NCBI RefSeq assembly: GCF_004362055.1
Contig: NZ_SNXB01000005.1
Location: 124,001 to 188,000 of the forward strand
From: Flavobacterium sp. 245
Lineage (GTDB): Bacteria; Bacteroidota; Bacteroidia; Flavobacteriales; Flavobacteriaceae
Direction: 5' to 3'
DNA length: 64,000 nucleotides
A program made the translations under genes and the position numbers. Below, one piece after another: positions 1 to 7,471 of the stretch (position 1 is its first letter; each line of letters starts with the position of its first letter). Below the pieces are notes generated by a model. That model made no database searches, was not told the DNA's origin, and was given only the letters and a program-made list of their open reading frames with translations.

Positions 1-2773
1 CATTGTAAACATCATTACCAATACTCCAGTTAAAAGCAGCCGAAAGATCAAATCCATAAGCATTTGCATTCAACACCATACCTCCAGTACTTTTTGGATT
101 AGCGTTTCCAATAACAGTAAGATCGTTAGTATCTACTTTACCATCATTATTAATATCTTTTAACTTCATAGCTCCTGGTTGCATTTTACCTACTATTGTA
201 GTACCATCTGGAACTCCAGTTTTTAAGGTATAAGCTCCGGCAGCGTAATTAAAGTCAGATACTTCATAACGTCCATCACTTTTATATCCGTACATGATAC
301 CTATTGGCTGTCCAACATTTACTAAATAATCAGCTCCAATTGCTGTAGAAGCCCATCCTGAAGCCTGTTTAAAATTATCCATTACTCCAATTGAATTAAT
401 TCGATTGGTATTAAATGATGAGTTGAAAGATACACTTACGCCATAATCAGCTCTTTCAATAAGATTAAGATTTAAAGTTGCCTCAACCCCGCTGTTTTGA
501 ATTTCACCCATATTTCGGTATTGAAAATCATAACCACCTCCAGAAATTGGAAAGTTCATTAACAAATCTTTTGTTTTGTTTTTATAAAACTCAACAGATC
601 CTGTTACTTTATTTTTGAATAAATCAAAATCTAAACCTATATTTTGCGTTACAGTAGTTTCCCATTTCAAATCAGGGTTAGCCATTGTTTTAGAAGCTGC
701 CCAGAAATTATCAACACCATTAATCCATGTCGATGTAGAAGAAATGAAGCTCTGAACCATTTGTCCAGTTGGAATATTATTGTTTCCAGCCTCACCATAA
801 CTTACTCTCAATTTAAGCAAATTGATCCAAGAAGCATCTTTCAAAAATTCCTCACCCGAAATTTTCCAAGCCGCTGCTGCTGCTGGGAAAAATCCCCATT
901 TATTGTCACCTAAAAATTTACTAGAACCATCTGCACGATATGTTGCTGTAAAAAGATAACGGTCTTTATAATCGTAATTCACACGACCAAAGAAAGAAAG
1001 CAATTTGTCATCTGGAAAATAGAAATTATCAACTGAAACTGGCGTTCCTTGTGTAGTTAATTTTTTTGCCTGATCCAAATCAAAAGATAATGGATACCCC
1101 TGAATTGTATTAGTCAAATCATTTCTTTTATACTCAATAGACTCCTCTCCTAAAAGAAATTTCAAATTATGGTTTTCACCAACGATTTTTTTCAAATCAT
1201 AATTAAGAGTGTTTGCATTTCTAAAACGAGTATCTTTTCTGTCTCCTAATGTCATCGCCGGCATACCTTGTCTTTCTGCTGCTGGACTGTTTTTCACATA
1301 ATAAGTTGTACGTCCGTAGAAACGATAATCTTGATAATTATAATTATCTAAACCTAATTCTGTTTTAAACACTAAATCTGAAGTCAATTTCCAAGAAAAG
1401 CTTCCAAGTGTATTGAAGTTTTTTCTAAACTGCTGACGATTATTATCAGTGATAGCAACAAAAGGATGTGTTAAATTATCCGATACTGCTTCATCTGTAT
1501 CATCAGTAGTTAAACCAGGAACTGGAATTGGAGCATATCCAACAATATTTTTCAAACGAGAATCTGCAGACGAAACTTCATTTTGTTCGTTCATACCTGC
1601 ACCATTAATTTCTGTATCTGAGTAACGAACTGTAAAACTTAAATCAATTTTATCAGAAGCTTTGCTGTTTAAAGCAAGCGATAAGTTATTTCTTTTAAAA
1701 TCAGATCCCAGCATAATCGCTTTTTCGTCATAATGAGCATAGTTAAAGTTGTAATTTATCTTATCCGAACCACCACGAATAGACAAATCACGGCTTTGTA
1801 CTTCGCCCGTACGTCCAAAAACTTGTTTTTGCCAGTTATTCCCTTTCATGCCTTTATACATATCGTAATCCTGCCAGTTGCCAAAATATTTTGTATAAGA
1901 GTTTGGATTACTTAAAATAGTTTTATCTGTTTGATCAAGCAAAGCATATTCATATTGCCATTTCACATAATCTTCAGGAGCAGTAACATCGATGGTATTA
2001 GCCATCTTTTTCATTCCGTAAAACATATTGAAGTTTACTGCTATTTTACCATCTTTACCTTTTTTAGTAGTAACAATAATAACTCCGTAAGCTCCTCTAG
2101 AACCATAAATTGCAGTAGATGACGCATCTTTTAAAACTGTCATCGTCTCGATATCCGAAGAAGAAATATCGTTGATATTGTTTACCGGAAATCCATCTAC
2201 TATATATAATGGAGATGCATCCTGGCTTAAAGAACCGTTTCCACGAATTCTAATCTGAACGTTTGAGTCTGGAGACCCTTCAGAACTAGTTACCTGAACC
2301 CCTGCTATACGTCCTGTCAAAGCCTCAGCTACGTTAGGAACAGGAATTTTACGTACCTCATTTCCAGAGAATGTTGCAACAGCACCTGTTAAATCAGATT
2401 TTTTTGAAGTACCATATCCAATTACAACAACTTCATTTAAGTTATTTGAATCTTCACTTAAAACTACATCAACTTTAGTTTTTCCTGCAGCAGCAATTTC
2501 TTTAGTACCGAATCCAATAAAAGAAAAAGTCAAAATACCCTTAGGATTCAACAATTTGATTTTATAACGTCCGTCAAAATCAGTAGAAACACCGTTTTTT
2601 GTGCCTTTTTCAAGTACATTAACTCCCGGCAAAGTAAGTCCGGCAGCATCCTTAACGGTTCCCTCTATAGTTGTAGTCTGTGCATTTACCTGACTACTCA
2701 TAAGCAAGCACAATAAGAAAACAAGAGTGAAGCAATAGTTTGCTCCTTTGTTTAATAATTCTTTAAAGTTCAT
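1..2773 (-). CDS. SusC/RagA-type TonB-dependent outer membrane receptor, C-terminus beyond the window
   Basis: Large outer membrane transporter that imports oligosaccharides or similar ligands using TonB energy. About 924 codons are visible and the reading frame is open to the window edge. The ATG at 2773 begins a signal peptide ending near VNAQ. A carboxypeptidase-regulatory-like domain follows (TIEGTVKDAAGLTLPGVNV), then the plug domain with the SusC signature (RIRGNGSL, PLYIVDGFPV, GSRGAYGVIIVTTKKG), then the barrel. A SusD partner would be expected downstream, outside the window. The substrate cannot be read from the sequence. A -7 box and three AATCGATT palindromes lie upstream, pointing to control by a LacI-type repressor (inference). 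Confidence 0.95.
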   Translation of the reverse strand, partial: MNFKELLNKGANYCFTLVFLLCLLMSSQVNAQTTTIEGTVKDAAGLTLPGVNVLEKGTKNGVSTDFDGRYKIKLLNPKGILTFSFIGFGTKEIAAAGKTKVDVVLSEDSNNLNEVVVIGYGTSKKSDLTGAVATFSGNEVRKIPVPNVAEALTGRIAGVQVTSSEGSPDSNVQIRIRGNGSLSQDASPLYIVDGFPVNNINDISSSDIETMTVLKDASSTAIYGSRGAYGVIIVTTKKGKDGKIAVNFNMFYGMKKMANTIDVTAPEDYVKWQYEYALLDQTDKTILSNPNSYTKYFGNWQDYDMYKGMKGNNWQKQVFGRTGEVQSRDLSIRGGSDKINYNFNYAHYDEKAIMLGSDFKRNNLSLALNSKASDKIDLSFTVRYSDTEINGAGMNEQNEVSSADSRLKNIVGYAPIPVPGLTTDDTDEAVSDNLTHPFVAITDNNRQQFRKNFNTLGSFSWKLTSDLVFKTELGLDNYNYQDYRFYGRTTYYVKNSPAAERQGMPAMTLGDRKDTRFRNANTLNYDLKKIVGENHNLKFLLGEESIEYKRNDLTNTIQGYPLSFDLDQAKKLTTQGTPVSVDNFYFPDDKLLSFFGRVNYDYKDRYLFTATYRADGSSKFLGDNKWGFFPAAAAAWKISGEEFLKDASWINLLKLRVSYGEAGNNNIPTGQMVQSFISSTSTWINGVDNFWAASKTMANPDLKWETTVTQNIGLDFDLFKNKVTGSVEFYKNKTKDLLMNFPISGGGYDFQYRNMGEIQNSGVEATLNLNLIERADYGVSVSFNSSFNTNRINSIGVMDNFKQASGWASTAIGADYLVNVGQPIGIMYGYKSDGRYEVSDFNYAAGAYTLKTGVPDGTTIVGKMQPGAMKLKDINNDGKVDTNDLTVIGNANPKSTGGMVLNANAYGFDLSAAFNWSIGNDVYN

Positions 2774-2940
2774 GGTTTATTGTTTAAGTTATTAATTGGT
2801 TAATGGTAATTTATGTGGTTTTGAAATTATAAATTCTATGTTCAAGTGGTTTTAAAATTTTTAAAAAACGCAGCATTAGCAAGGTTTTTCAATCGATTTC
2901 GTTTAAAAAAAATGATGTGAAATCAAAAAAAATCAAATCA

Positions 2941-2954
2941 TGTAATCGATTACA
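2941..2954. promoter_or_regulatory. Perfect 14-bp palindrome, probable repressor operator of susC
   Basis: The site is TGTAATCGATTACA. The core AATCGATT also occurs at 2891-2898 (in the leader) and at 3129-3136 (upstream, followed by ACA). A central CG palindrome of this kind is typical of LacI-family operators. Overlap with the predicted transcription start fits repression by blocking. Confidence 0.6.
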
Positions 2955-2962
2955 CAAACATA
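2955..2962 (-). promoter_or_regulatory. -7 promoter box for susC
   Basis: On the minus strand this reads TATGTTTG, matching TANNTTTG. It lies directly upstream of the perfect palindrome at 2941-2954, so the start site would fall within the palindrome. The predicted leader is about 175 nt. I see no convincing -33 TTG. Confidence 0.55.
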
Positions 2963-3141
2963 GATATTTTTTTTATATAAAAAATTAATTTTCATAAAAA
3001 TTTGCTAAAAAAAATTACATATCAAAAATAAAAGCACTTTTTTATACCACATATGTAATTTATATTATGAATAAATAGTAATTATATTATTGACAAATAT
3101 TAATTTCTTTCGTTTTTATCAAAAAAACAATCGATTACATG

Positions 3142-3274
3142 AAAAAATAATATCGTTTTCGCAAGACAGCAAAACCATCCCACAAAAACGATATACTGAC
3201 AGAGGCATCAGAAAAAAAACCAATCAATTCCTACAATAAAAGCAAATAGACTGAACAAAGAGCTTAAGAAAAAG
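3142..3274. other. Gap between susC control region and MFS terminator, nothing recognised
   Basis: The whole gap 2774-3333 is AT-rich. It holds the susC promoter and palindromes and, at its right end, the MFS terminator. In this remaining part I see no open frame, RNA gene or repeat. Confidence 0.5.
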
Positions 3275-3311
3275 CATAAAAAAACCCTTAAGTAATTAAC
3301 TTTAAGGGTTT
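3275..3311 (-). terminator. Intrinsic terminator of the MFS gene
   Basis: A 10-bp stem, AAACCCTTAA with TTAAGGGTTT (3282-3291 and 3302-3311), is followed on the minus strand by a T run. It begins 22 bp after the stop codon. Confidence 0.8.
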
Positions 3312-3333
3312 AAGAAAAGAGTTATTTAAAAAC

Positions 3334-4500
3334 TTACGCTTTTTGAAGCTGCAAATTTGATTTATGTTTTTGCATTAAAGCCACAGTAATAATCATTCCG
3401 GTTACCGCCATCCCAACGCCAATAAGATTAGGAGAAGCAAACCCATAACCCGCCGCCAAAGGGAGTCCGCCTAAAAATGCGCCCAATGCGTTCCCAATAT
3501 TAAAACTTCCTTGAAGCGCTGCAGATGCAATCATCTCAGCATCTTTAGCTGTTTTGATCATCAGCATTTGAATTGGTGCAATTACTGAAAAAGAAATGGC
3601 ACCAGTTAAAAATGTCAAAAACAAGGAAACATATTGATTAAATGAGAAAGAATAAACCAAAAGCAAATCAATCACCATTATAAATAATAACGCTAAAACA
3701 GTTGGTGCCGGCGAATATTTGTCGGCCAATTTACCACCTGCAAAATTCCCAACTACCATTCCCAGACCAGCAAGGATTAAAATATAGGAGACATCTTCGG
3801 GCGAAAACTTAGAAACATTTATTAATAAAGGAGCAATGTAGCTAATCCAGGCAAACAAACCTCCAAAACCAATCGCAGTGATTCCTATAATCAACCAAGC
3901 TTCCGTTTTCTTAAAAAACAGTAGCTGTGTTTTCATATTTACATTTCCGGTTTTTTCCAATTTTGGCATCCATAAAGAAATAAACAAAAAGGTAAGCAAA
4001 CCTACAAAAGCAATTAATATAAAGGTATAACGCCAAATAAAATGGTGTCCTATATAAGTGCCAATTGGTACACCAATTAAATTAGCCAATGTTAAACCTG
4101 CAAACATAATCGAGATCGCCTGAGCTTCTTTTCCTTTATCTGCCAAACGGCTGGCAACTACAGCTCCTACACCAAAAAAGGCTCCGTGCGGTAATCCCGA
4201 AAGAAATCGTGAAGCAAACAAGAAATTATAATCTGGTGCAATTATCGAAAGCGCATTAAAAACCGTTAACATTAAAGCCAGAATTAAAAGCATTTTTTTT
4301 GGCGGAAAATTTCTCCCTAAGATTACTAATAAAGGCGCGCCAATAACAACACCCAACGCATATGATGAAATTAAATATCCTGCAACAGGAATCGAAACCT
4401 TCATATCTGAAGCAATATCAGGTAAAAGACCCATCATAACAAATTCAGTTATCCCAATAGTTAAGCCTCCTAAAGACAAGGCTATAAGACTTTTTTTCAT
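3334..4500 (-). CDS. MFS transporter, DHA1/AraJ-like drug or sugar efflux permease
   Basis: Inner-membrane proton-driven exporter of the major facilitator superfamily, 388 residues with about 12 hydrophobic segments. The N-terminal segment GLTIGITEFVMMGLLPDIA and the loop LGRNFPPKKMLL between helices 2 and 3 resemble AraJ/YdhP-type DHA1 permeases. The loop LSGLPHGAFFGVGAVVASRL is the usual helix-4/5 region. The substrate cannot be assigned. It is divergent from an AraC-type regulator with only 103 bp between the starts, so that protein is its likely controller. A -7 box lies at 4538-4545 and a terminator follows the gene. Confidence 0.9.
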   Translation of the reverse strand: MKKSLIALSLGGLTIGITEFVMMGLLPDIASDMKVSIPVAGYLISSYALGVVIGAPLLVILGRNFPPKKMLLILALMLTVFNALSIIAPDYNFLFASRFLSGLPHGAFFGVGAVVASRLADKGKEAQAISIMFAGLTLANLIGVPIGTYIGHHFIWRYTFILIAFVGLLTFLFISLWMPKLEKTGNVNMKTQLLFFKKTEAWLIIGITAIGFGGLFAWISYIAPLLINVSKFSPEDVSYILILAGLGMVVGNFAGGKLADKYSPAPTVLALLFIMVIDLLLVYSFSFNQYVSLFLTFLTGAISFSVIAPIQMLMIKTAKDAEMIASAALQGSFNIGNALGAFLGGLPLAAGYGFASPNLIGVGMAVTGMIITVALMQKHKSNLQLQKA

Positions 4501-4537
4501 TTTGATTTTACTAGAAAGGAATGTATTTTCTATGATG

Positions 4538-4545
4538 CAAATTTA
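4538..4545 (-). promoter_or_regulatory. -7 box for the MFS gene
   Basis: The minus strand reads TAAATTTG. The divergent AraC gene has its own box at 4571-4578, so about 25 bp separate the two boxes. That shared core contains TTAAC and GTTAAC words and is where a common regulator would bind. Confidence 0.5.
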
Positions 4546-4570
4546 ACACCGTTAACCTCAAAATAAATTG

Positions 4571-4578
4571 TACATTTG
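4571..4578 (+). promoter_or_regulatory. -7 box for the AraC-type regulator
   Basis: TACATTTG, 26 bp before the ATG at 4604. It matches TANNTTTG and is back to back with the box at 4538-4545. Confidence 0.55.
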
Positions 4579-4603
4579 TGATATAAACTTGTAAAATTAA
4601 GTT

Positions 4604-5437
4604 ATGCCTAAGTTAAATCAGTTTGAAACTTTAGTCATTCATGAATTTGAAGATGAGAAATTTCATCTTCCACCGCACACGCATACGTATTATGAAATTA
4701 TCTATATAAAAAAAGGAAGCGGTATTCATCATCTCAACAAAAATCTCCTTCCATACAAAACCGGAGATTTGTTTGTGATTTCACCTGAAGATGAGCATTA
4801 TTTCGACATCAAAAAAAATACTCGTTTCGTTTATATCAAATTCACTGACAATTATTTCAATTCAAAACAAAATCTTACTTGCGACGAATTCTTAGTAAAT
4901 ACGCCCGAAACTTTTATGCGTGACAAAATCCTAAAAGAAACCGTTTTGAAATTTGATGAACCCTGCAAAACGATTCTGAGAAACACAGTTGAAAATATTA
5001 TAACGTATGATCAATATATTGATGTGACCACCTCGCCGATTGTTTTTTATCAGATTCTTTCGATTTTTGGATTAATTAAAGAGACTATCCGTGGCATGAA
5101 TCTGCAAATGAAATCAACGCATATTGATAATGAACAAATTGCAAACTACATTCATCAAAATGTTTATCAGCCAAAACTAGTTCAGATTAAAGTGATTGCG
5201 GAACATTTTAATATTGCTCCAACTTATTTCAGTGCCTACTTTAAAAGAACGTTTTCTATAAGCTATCGTGACTATATAAATAATTTGAGGACTACTTTAA
5301 TCGAAAAGCGCTTTCAGAACAATCAATTGCCAATTAAGCAAATTGCTTATGAATTTGGTTTTACCGATGAAAGTCATTTATCGAATTATTTCAAAAAAAG
5401 AAAAAACATGAAACCGACAGATTTCAAAAAGCTTTAG
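4604..5437 (+). CDS. AraC-family transcriptional regulator with N-terminal cupin
   Basis: Ligand-responsive DNA-binding protein, 277 residues. Residues about 10-110 form a cupin-like sensor (HLPPHTHTYYEIIYIKKGSG, LLPYKTGDLFVISPEDEHYF). Residues about 175-277 carry the two helix-turn-helix motifs of AraC proteins, with VIAEHFNIAPTYFSAYFKR and the conserved IKQIAYEFGFTDESHLSNYF followed by KPTDFKK. It is transcribed away from the MFS exporter and probably controls it. The ligand is unknown. Confidence 0.93.
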   Translation: MPKLNQFETLVIHEFEDEKFHLPPHTHTYYEIIYIKKGSGIHHLNKNLLPYKTGDLFVISPEDEHYFDIKKNTRFVYIKFTDNYFNSKQNLTCDEFLVNTPETFMRDKILKETVLKFDEPCKTILRNTVENIITYDQYIDVTTSPIVFYQILSIFGLIKETIRGMNLQMKSTHIDNEQIANYIHQNVYQPKLVQIKVIAEHFNIAPTYFSAYFKRTFSISYRDYINNLRTTLIEKRFQNNQLPIKQIAYEFGFTDESHLSNYFKKRKNMKPTDFKKL

Positions 5438-5479
5438 TTATTGAAATCTTAAAAGATCTTAGGGCTTAAAATTTTTATC

Positions 5480-5487
5480 TAAATTTG
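5480..5487 (+). promoter_or_regulatory. -7 box for the Cys-rich exported protein
   Basis: TAAATTTG, 19 bp before the TTG start at 5507. The distance supports the TTG and excludes any start further upstream. Confidence 0.5.
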
Positions 5488-5506
5488 TACTGCAAAACAA
5501 ATTTCG

Positions 5507-5893
5507 TTGACAAAAAAAGTACACATATTATTACTTCTTTTAACTTTTGGCTTCTCTTTGATGTCAACGGCGAGTTATGCCTGTGGAAAATCTTCGGAAA
5601 AAATTTCCTGCGAAAAGAAAACTTCTTCATCAAAAAATGATGCTGCTTCTTGCTTAAAAGACTGTTGCAAAAAAGATTCTCATTCAAAAAAAGACCAACA
5701 CGGTTGCAGTGGCAAATGTGATCATTCTGGCTGTACAACTTCTGGATTACAGCTTAGTCTCTTGAGTCAAAACGAAATTGAATTCAGAAACAACACTTTT
5801 AATTTGACTTTTAAAGAACCTATTGGATATTACAAAAACAGTACTCTTTCTGATGGTTTTACCTCTATTTGGTTAATTCCAAAAATAAAATAA
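5507..5893 (+). CDS. Cys/Lys/His-rich exported protein at the head of the copper island
   Basis: 128 residues, no family recognised. A TTG start gives a signal peptide (VHILLLLLTFGFSLMSTASYA). The only in-frame ATG nearby, residue 18, would cut the hydrophobic core, so TTG is preferred. The mature N-terminal half is rich in Cys, Lys and His (CLKDCCKKDSHSKKDQHGC, CDHSGC), and the C-terminal half ends LIPKIK. Such composition suggests metal binding in the periplasm. Its position ahead of DUF3347, HMA-AraC and copA genes suggests copper. This function is inferred from composition and neighbours only. Confidence 0.7.
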   Translation: MTKKVHILLLLLTFGFSLMSTASYACGKSSEKISCEKKTSSSKNDAASCLKDCCKKDSHSKKDQHGCSGKCDHSGCTTSGLQLSLLSQNEIEFRNNTFNLTFKEPIGYYKNSTLSDGFTSIWLIPKIK

Positions 5894-5928
5894 TTCAATT
5901 TGTGACAGCCATAATTGCGTCGAATTTA

Positions 5929-5969
5929 ACCGCGAAGAACGCGATGATTTACGCAAAGTCCGCAAAGTT
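5929..5969. repeat. Family B word repeat (CGCAAAG type), short copy
   Basis: CGCGAAGAACGCGATG, then ACGCAAAGTCCGCAAAG and a T run. The words are the same as in the large repeat at 7150-7330. Here the copy is short and not clearly inverted. It fills most of the gap before the DUF3347 gene. Confidence 0.5.
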
Positions 5970-6043
5970 TTTTTTGCAACATGAAACAAAAAATTCTAAA
6001 CTTAAATATTAGGAATTTGAATTCCTCTTTAAAACTATATAAA

Positions 6044-6574
6044 ATGAAAAACACAATAGCAACTATAGCGGCAGTAATCACATTATTATTTACTGCAAAT
6101 ACGATTCAGGCAAATTCAGTAAAAACTGAAAAAACAACAAACGAAATTGCCGAATCAACTCAATTACAAGCTGTTTATGATGCTTACTTTACTGTAAAAG
6201 ATGCACTGATCAAAAGCGATGCAAAATTGACTTCGGCGAAAGCCAAAGATTTACTTACTGCAATTACTGCCGTAAAAATGGACAAGCTGAAAAGCAACGA
6301 ACATACTGTTTGGATGAAAGTAGTAAAAAAACTTTCTGCTGATGCTAAAAGCATTTCGGCAACTACTGATCTTAAAAAACAGCGCGAAACTTTCAAATCG
6401 CTTTCTAAAAGCACTTACGATCTTATAAAAGTCTCAAGTCCAGACCAGCCGGTTTACAAACAATATTGCCCAATGGCTGATGCAGACTGGTTAAGCAAAG
6501 AAAAAGCAGTTAAGAATCCGTATTATGGTTCTTCGATGTTGACATGCGGAAACGTGGTAGAAACCATCAAATAA
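6044..6574 (+). CDS. DUF3347 domain protein, exported, probable copper-binding
   Basis: 176 residues from the ATG at 6044, which starts a clean signal peptide (MKNTIATIAAVITLLFTA). An ATG at 5981 would add 21 unlikely residues before it. The DUF3347 core spans about residues 35-140. The C-terminal motif YCPMADADWLSKEKAVKNPY, followed by GSSMLTCG, is typical of the family and supplies Cys and Met ligands. DUF3347 proteins are commonly found with copper or heavy-metal efflux genes. The next gene starts only 2 bp downstream, so they are likely co-transcribed. Confidence 0.85.
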   Translation: MKNTIATIAAVITLLFTANTIQANSVKTEKTTNEIAESTQLQAVYDAYFTVKDALIKSDAKLTSAKAKDLLTAITAVKMDKLKSNEHTVWMKVVKKLSADAKSISATTDLKKQRETFKSLSKSTYDLIKVSSPDQPVYKQYCPMADADWLSKEKAVKNPYYGSSMLTCGNVVETIK

Positions 6575-6576
6575 AC

Positions 6577-7137
6577 ATGAAGCTCTACATCAAAAACATG
6601 GTGTGTGCTCGATGCAAAATGGTTGTGGAGTCTGAGTTTGAAAAACTCGGACTTCAAACTATTTCTGTTGAATTAGGCGAAGTCGAACTGCAAAATGAAA
6701 TCACTGATTCTCAAAAAGAAGTTTTGCTTAAAAATCTGCAAGCTTTAGGTTTTGACTTATTGGATGATAAAAAAACCAAAACCATCGAGAAAATAAAAAA
6801 CCTTATTGTCGATTTGGTTCATCATAAAAATAGCGAACTCAAAGTTAACTTGTCTGATTATTTAGCAGAAAACCTCAATCAGGATTACAATTCGCTGAGC
6901 AATCTTTTTTCTGAGATTGAAAATACAACCATCGAAAAATACTTTATCAGCCAGAAAATAGAAAAGGTAAAAGAACTTTTAATTTACAATGAGCTTTCAC
7001 TAAGCGAAATTGCTGATATTTTGAATTACAGCAATGTAGCACATTTGAGTAATCAGTTTAAGAAAATTACGGGTTTCACTCCTACTTCATTCAAACAATT
7101 GAAAGACAAAAACCGCATTCAAATCGAGAATTTGTAA
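6577..7137 (+). CDS. Mini-regulator: heavy-metal-associated domain fused to an AraC-type DNA-binding domain
   Basis: 186 residues from the ATG at 6577, just after the DUF3347 stop codon; a longer frame from 6544 would overlap that gene. Residues 1-65 resemble an HMA ferredoxin-like fold with a CxxC metal site (MKLYIKNMVCARCKMVVE). Residues about 95-180 form an AraC helix-turn-helix region (SLSEIADILNYSNVAHLSNQ, then FKKITGFTPTSFKQ). It lacks the usual cupin sensor, so the HMA domain is probably the metal sensor. The island, including copA starting 335 bp downstream, is the natural target. Function is inferred from domains and context. Confidence 0.85.
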   Translation: MKLYIKNMVCARCKMVVESEFEKLGLQTISVELGEVELQNEITDSQKEVLLKNLQALGFDLLDDKKTKTIEKIKNLIVDLVHHKNSELKVNLSDYLAENLNQDYNSLSNLFSEIENTTIEKYFISQKIEKVKELLIYNELSLSEIADILNYSNVAHLSNQFKKITGFTPTSFKQLKDKNRIQIENL

Positions 7138-7149
7138 AAAGAGTCAATT

Positions 7150-7330
7150 TCTCGCAAAGTCGCAAAAGCGCAAAGTTTTTGGTCTCTCGCCGATTTTGCA
7201 GATCAAGCAGATGATTTAATCGTAAATTATTTAAATTTAAATCTGCCTGATCTGCAAAATCTGCGGGAGACTATTTTTTTTTAATTATCTTAATAAATAT
7301 AAAACTTCGCGACTCTGCGACTTTGCGAGA
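7150..7330. repeat. Nested pair of long inverted repeats upstream of copA
   Basis: Outer arms are 7150-7179 and 7301-7330, about 30 bp each with a few mismatches, built from CGCAAAG-like words. Inner arms are 7182-7212 and 7241-7271, about 31 bp each with a few mismatches, containing GATTTTGCAGATC and GATCTGCAAAATC. The inner palindrome lies wholly inside the outer one, as if one repeat family had entered another. A further related fragment follows at about 7350-7375. The whole gap 7138-7471 has no gene. A weak -7 box (GAAATTTG) at 7438-7445 may serve copA. Confidence 0.8.
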
Positions 7331-7471
7331 TTATTTTAAACTACAAAAACCTTGCGCTCTTTGCAGTTAAAAAAAGCTTTTAGTAAATATTACAAATCAT
7401 TCTCAAAATTATACAAACCGTTATAGATCTTACTTCGGAAATTTGCATTGTAATACTTTAAAAATAAAACA

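Noticed and set aside
5475..5738. 87-codon minus-strand frame over the Cys-rich protein
   Set aside because: It is a shadow of the + strand gene, which has a signal peptide and promoter box.
7150..7330. CRISPR array or transposon ends
   Set aside because: Repeats are inverted, not direct with unique spacers, and no transposase is nearby.
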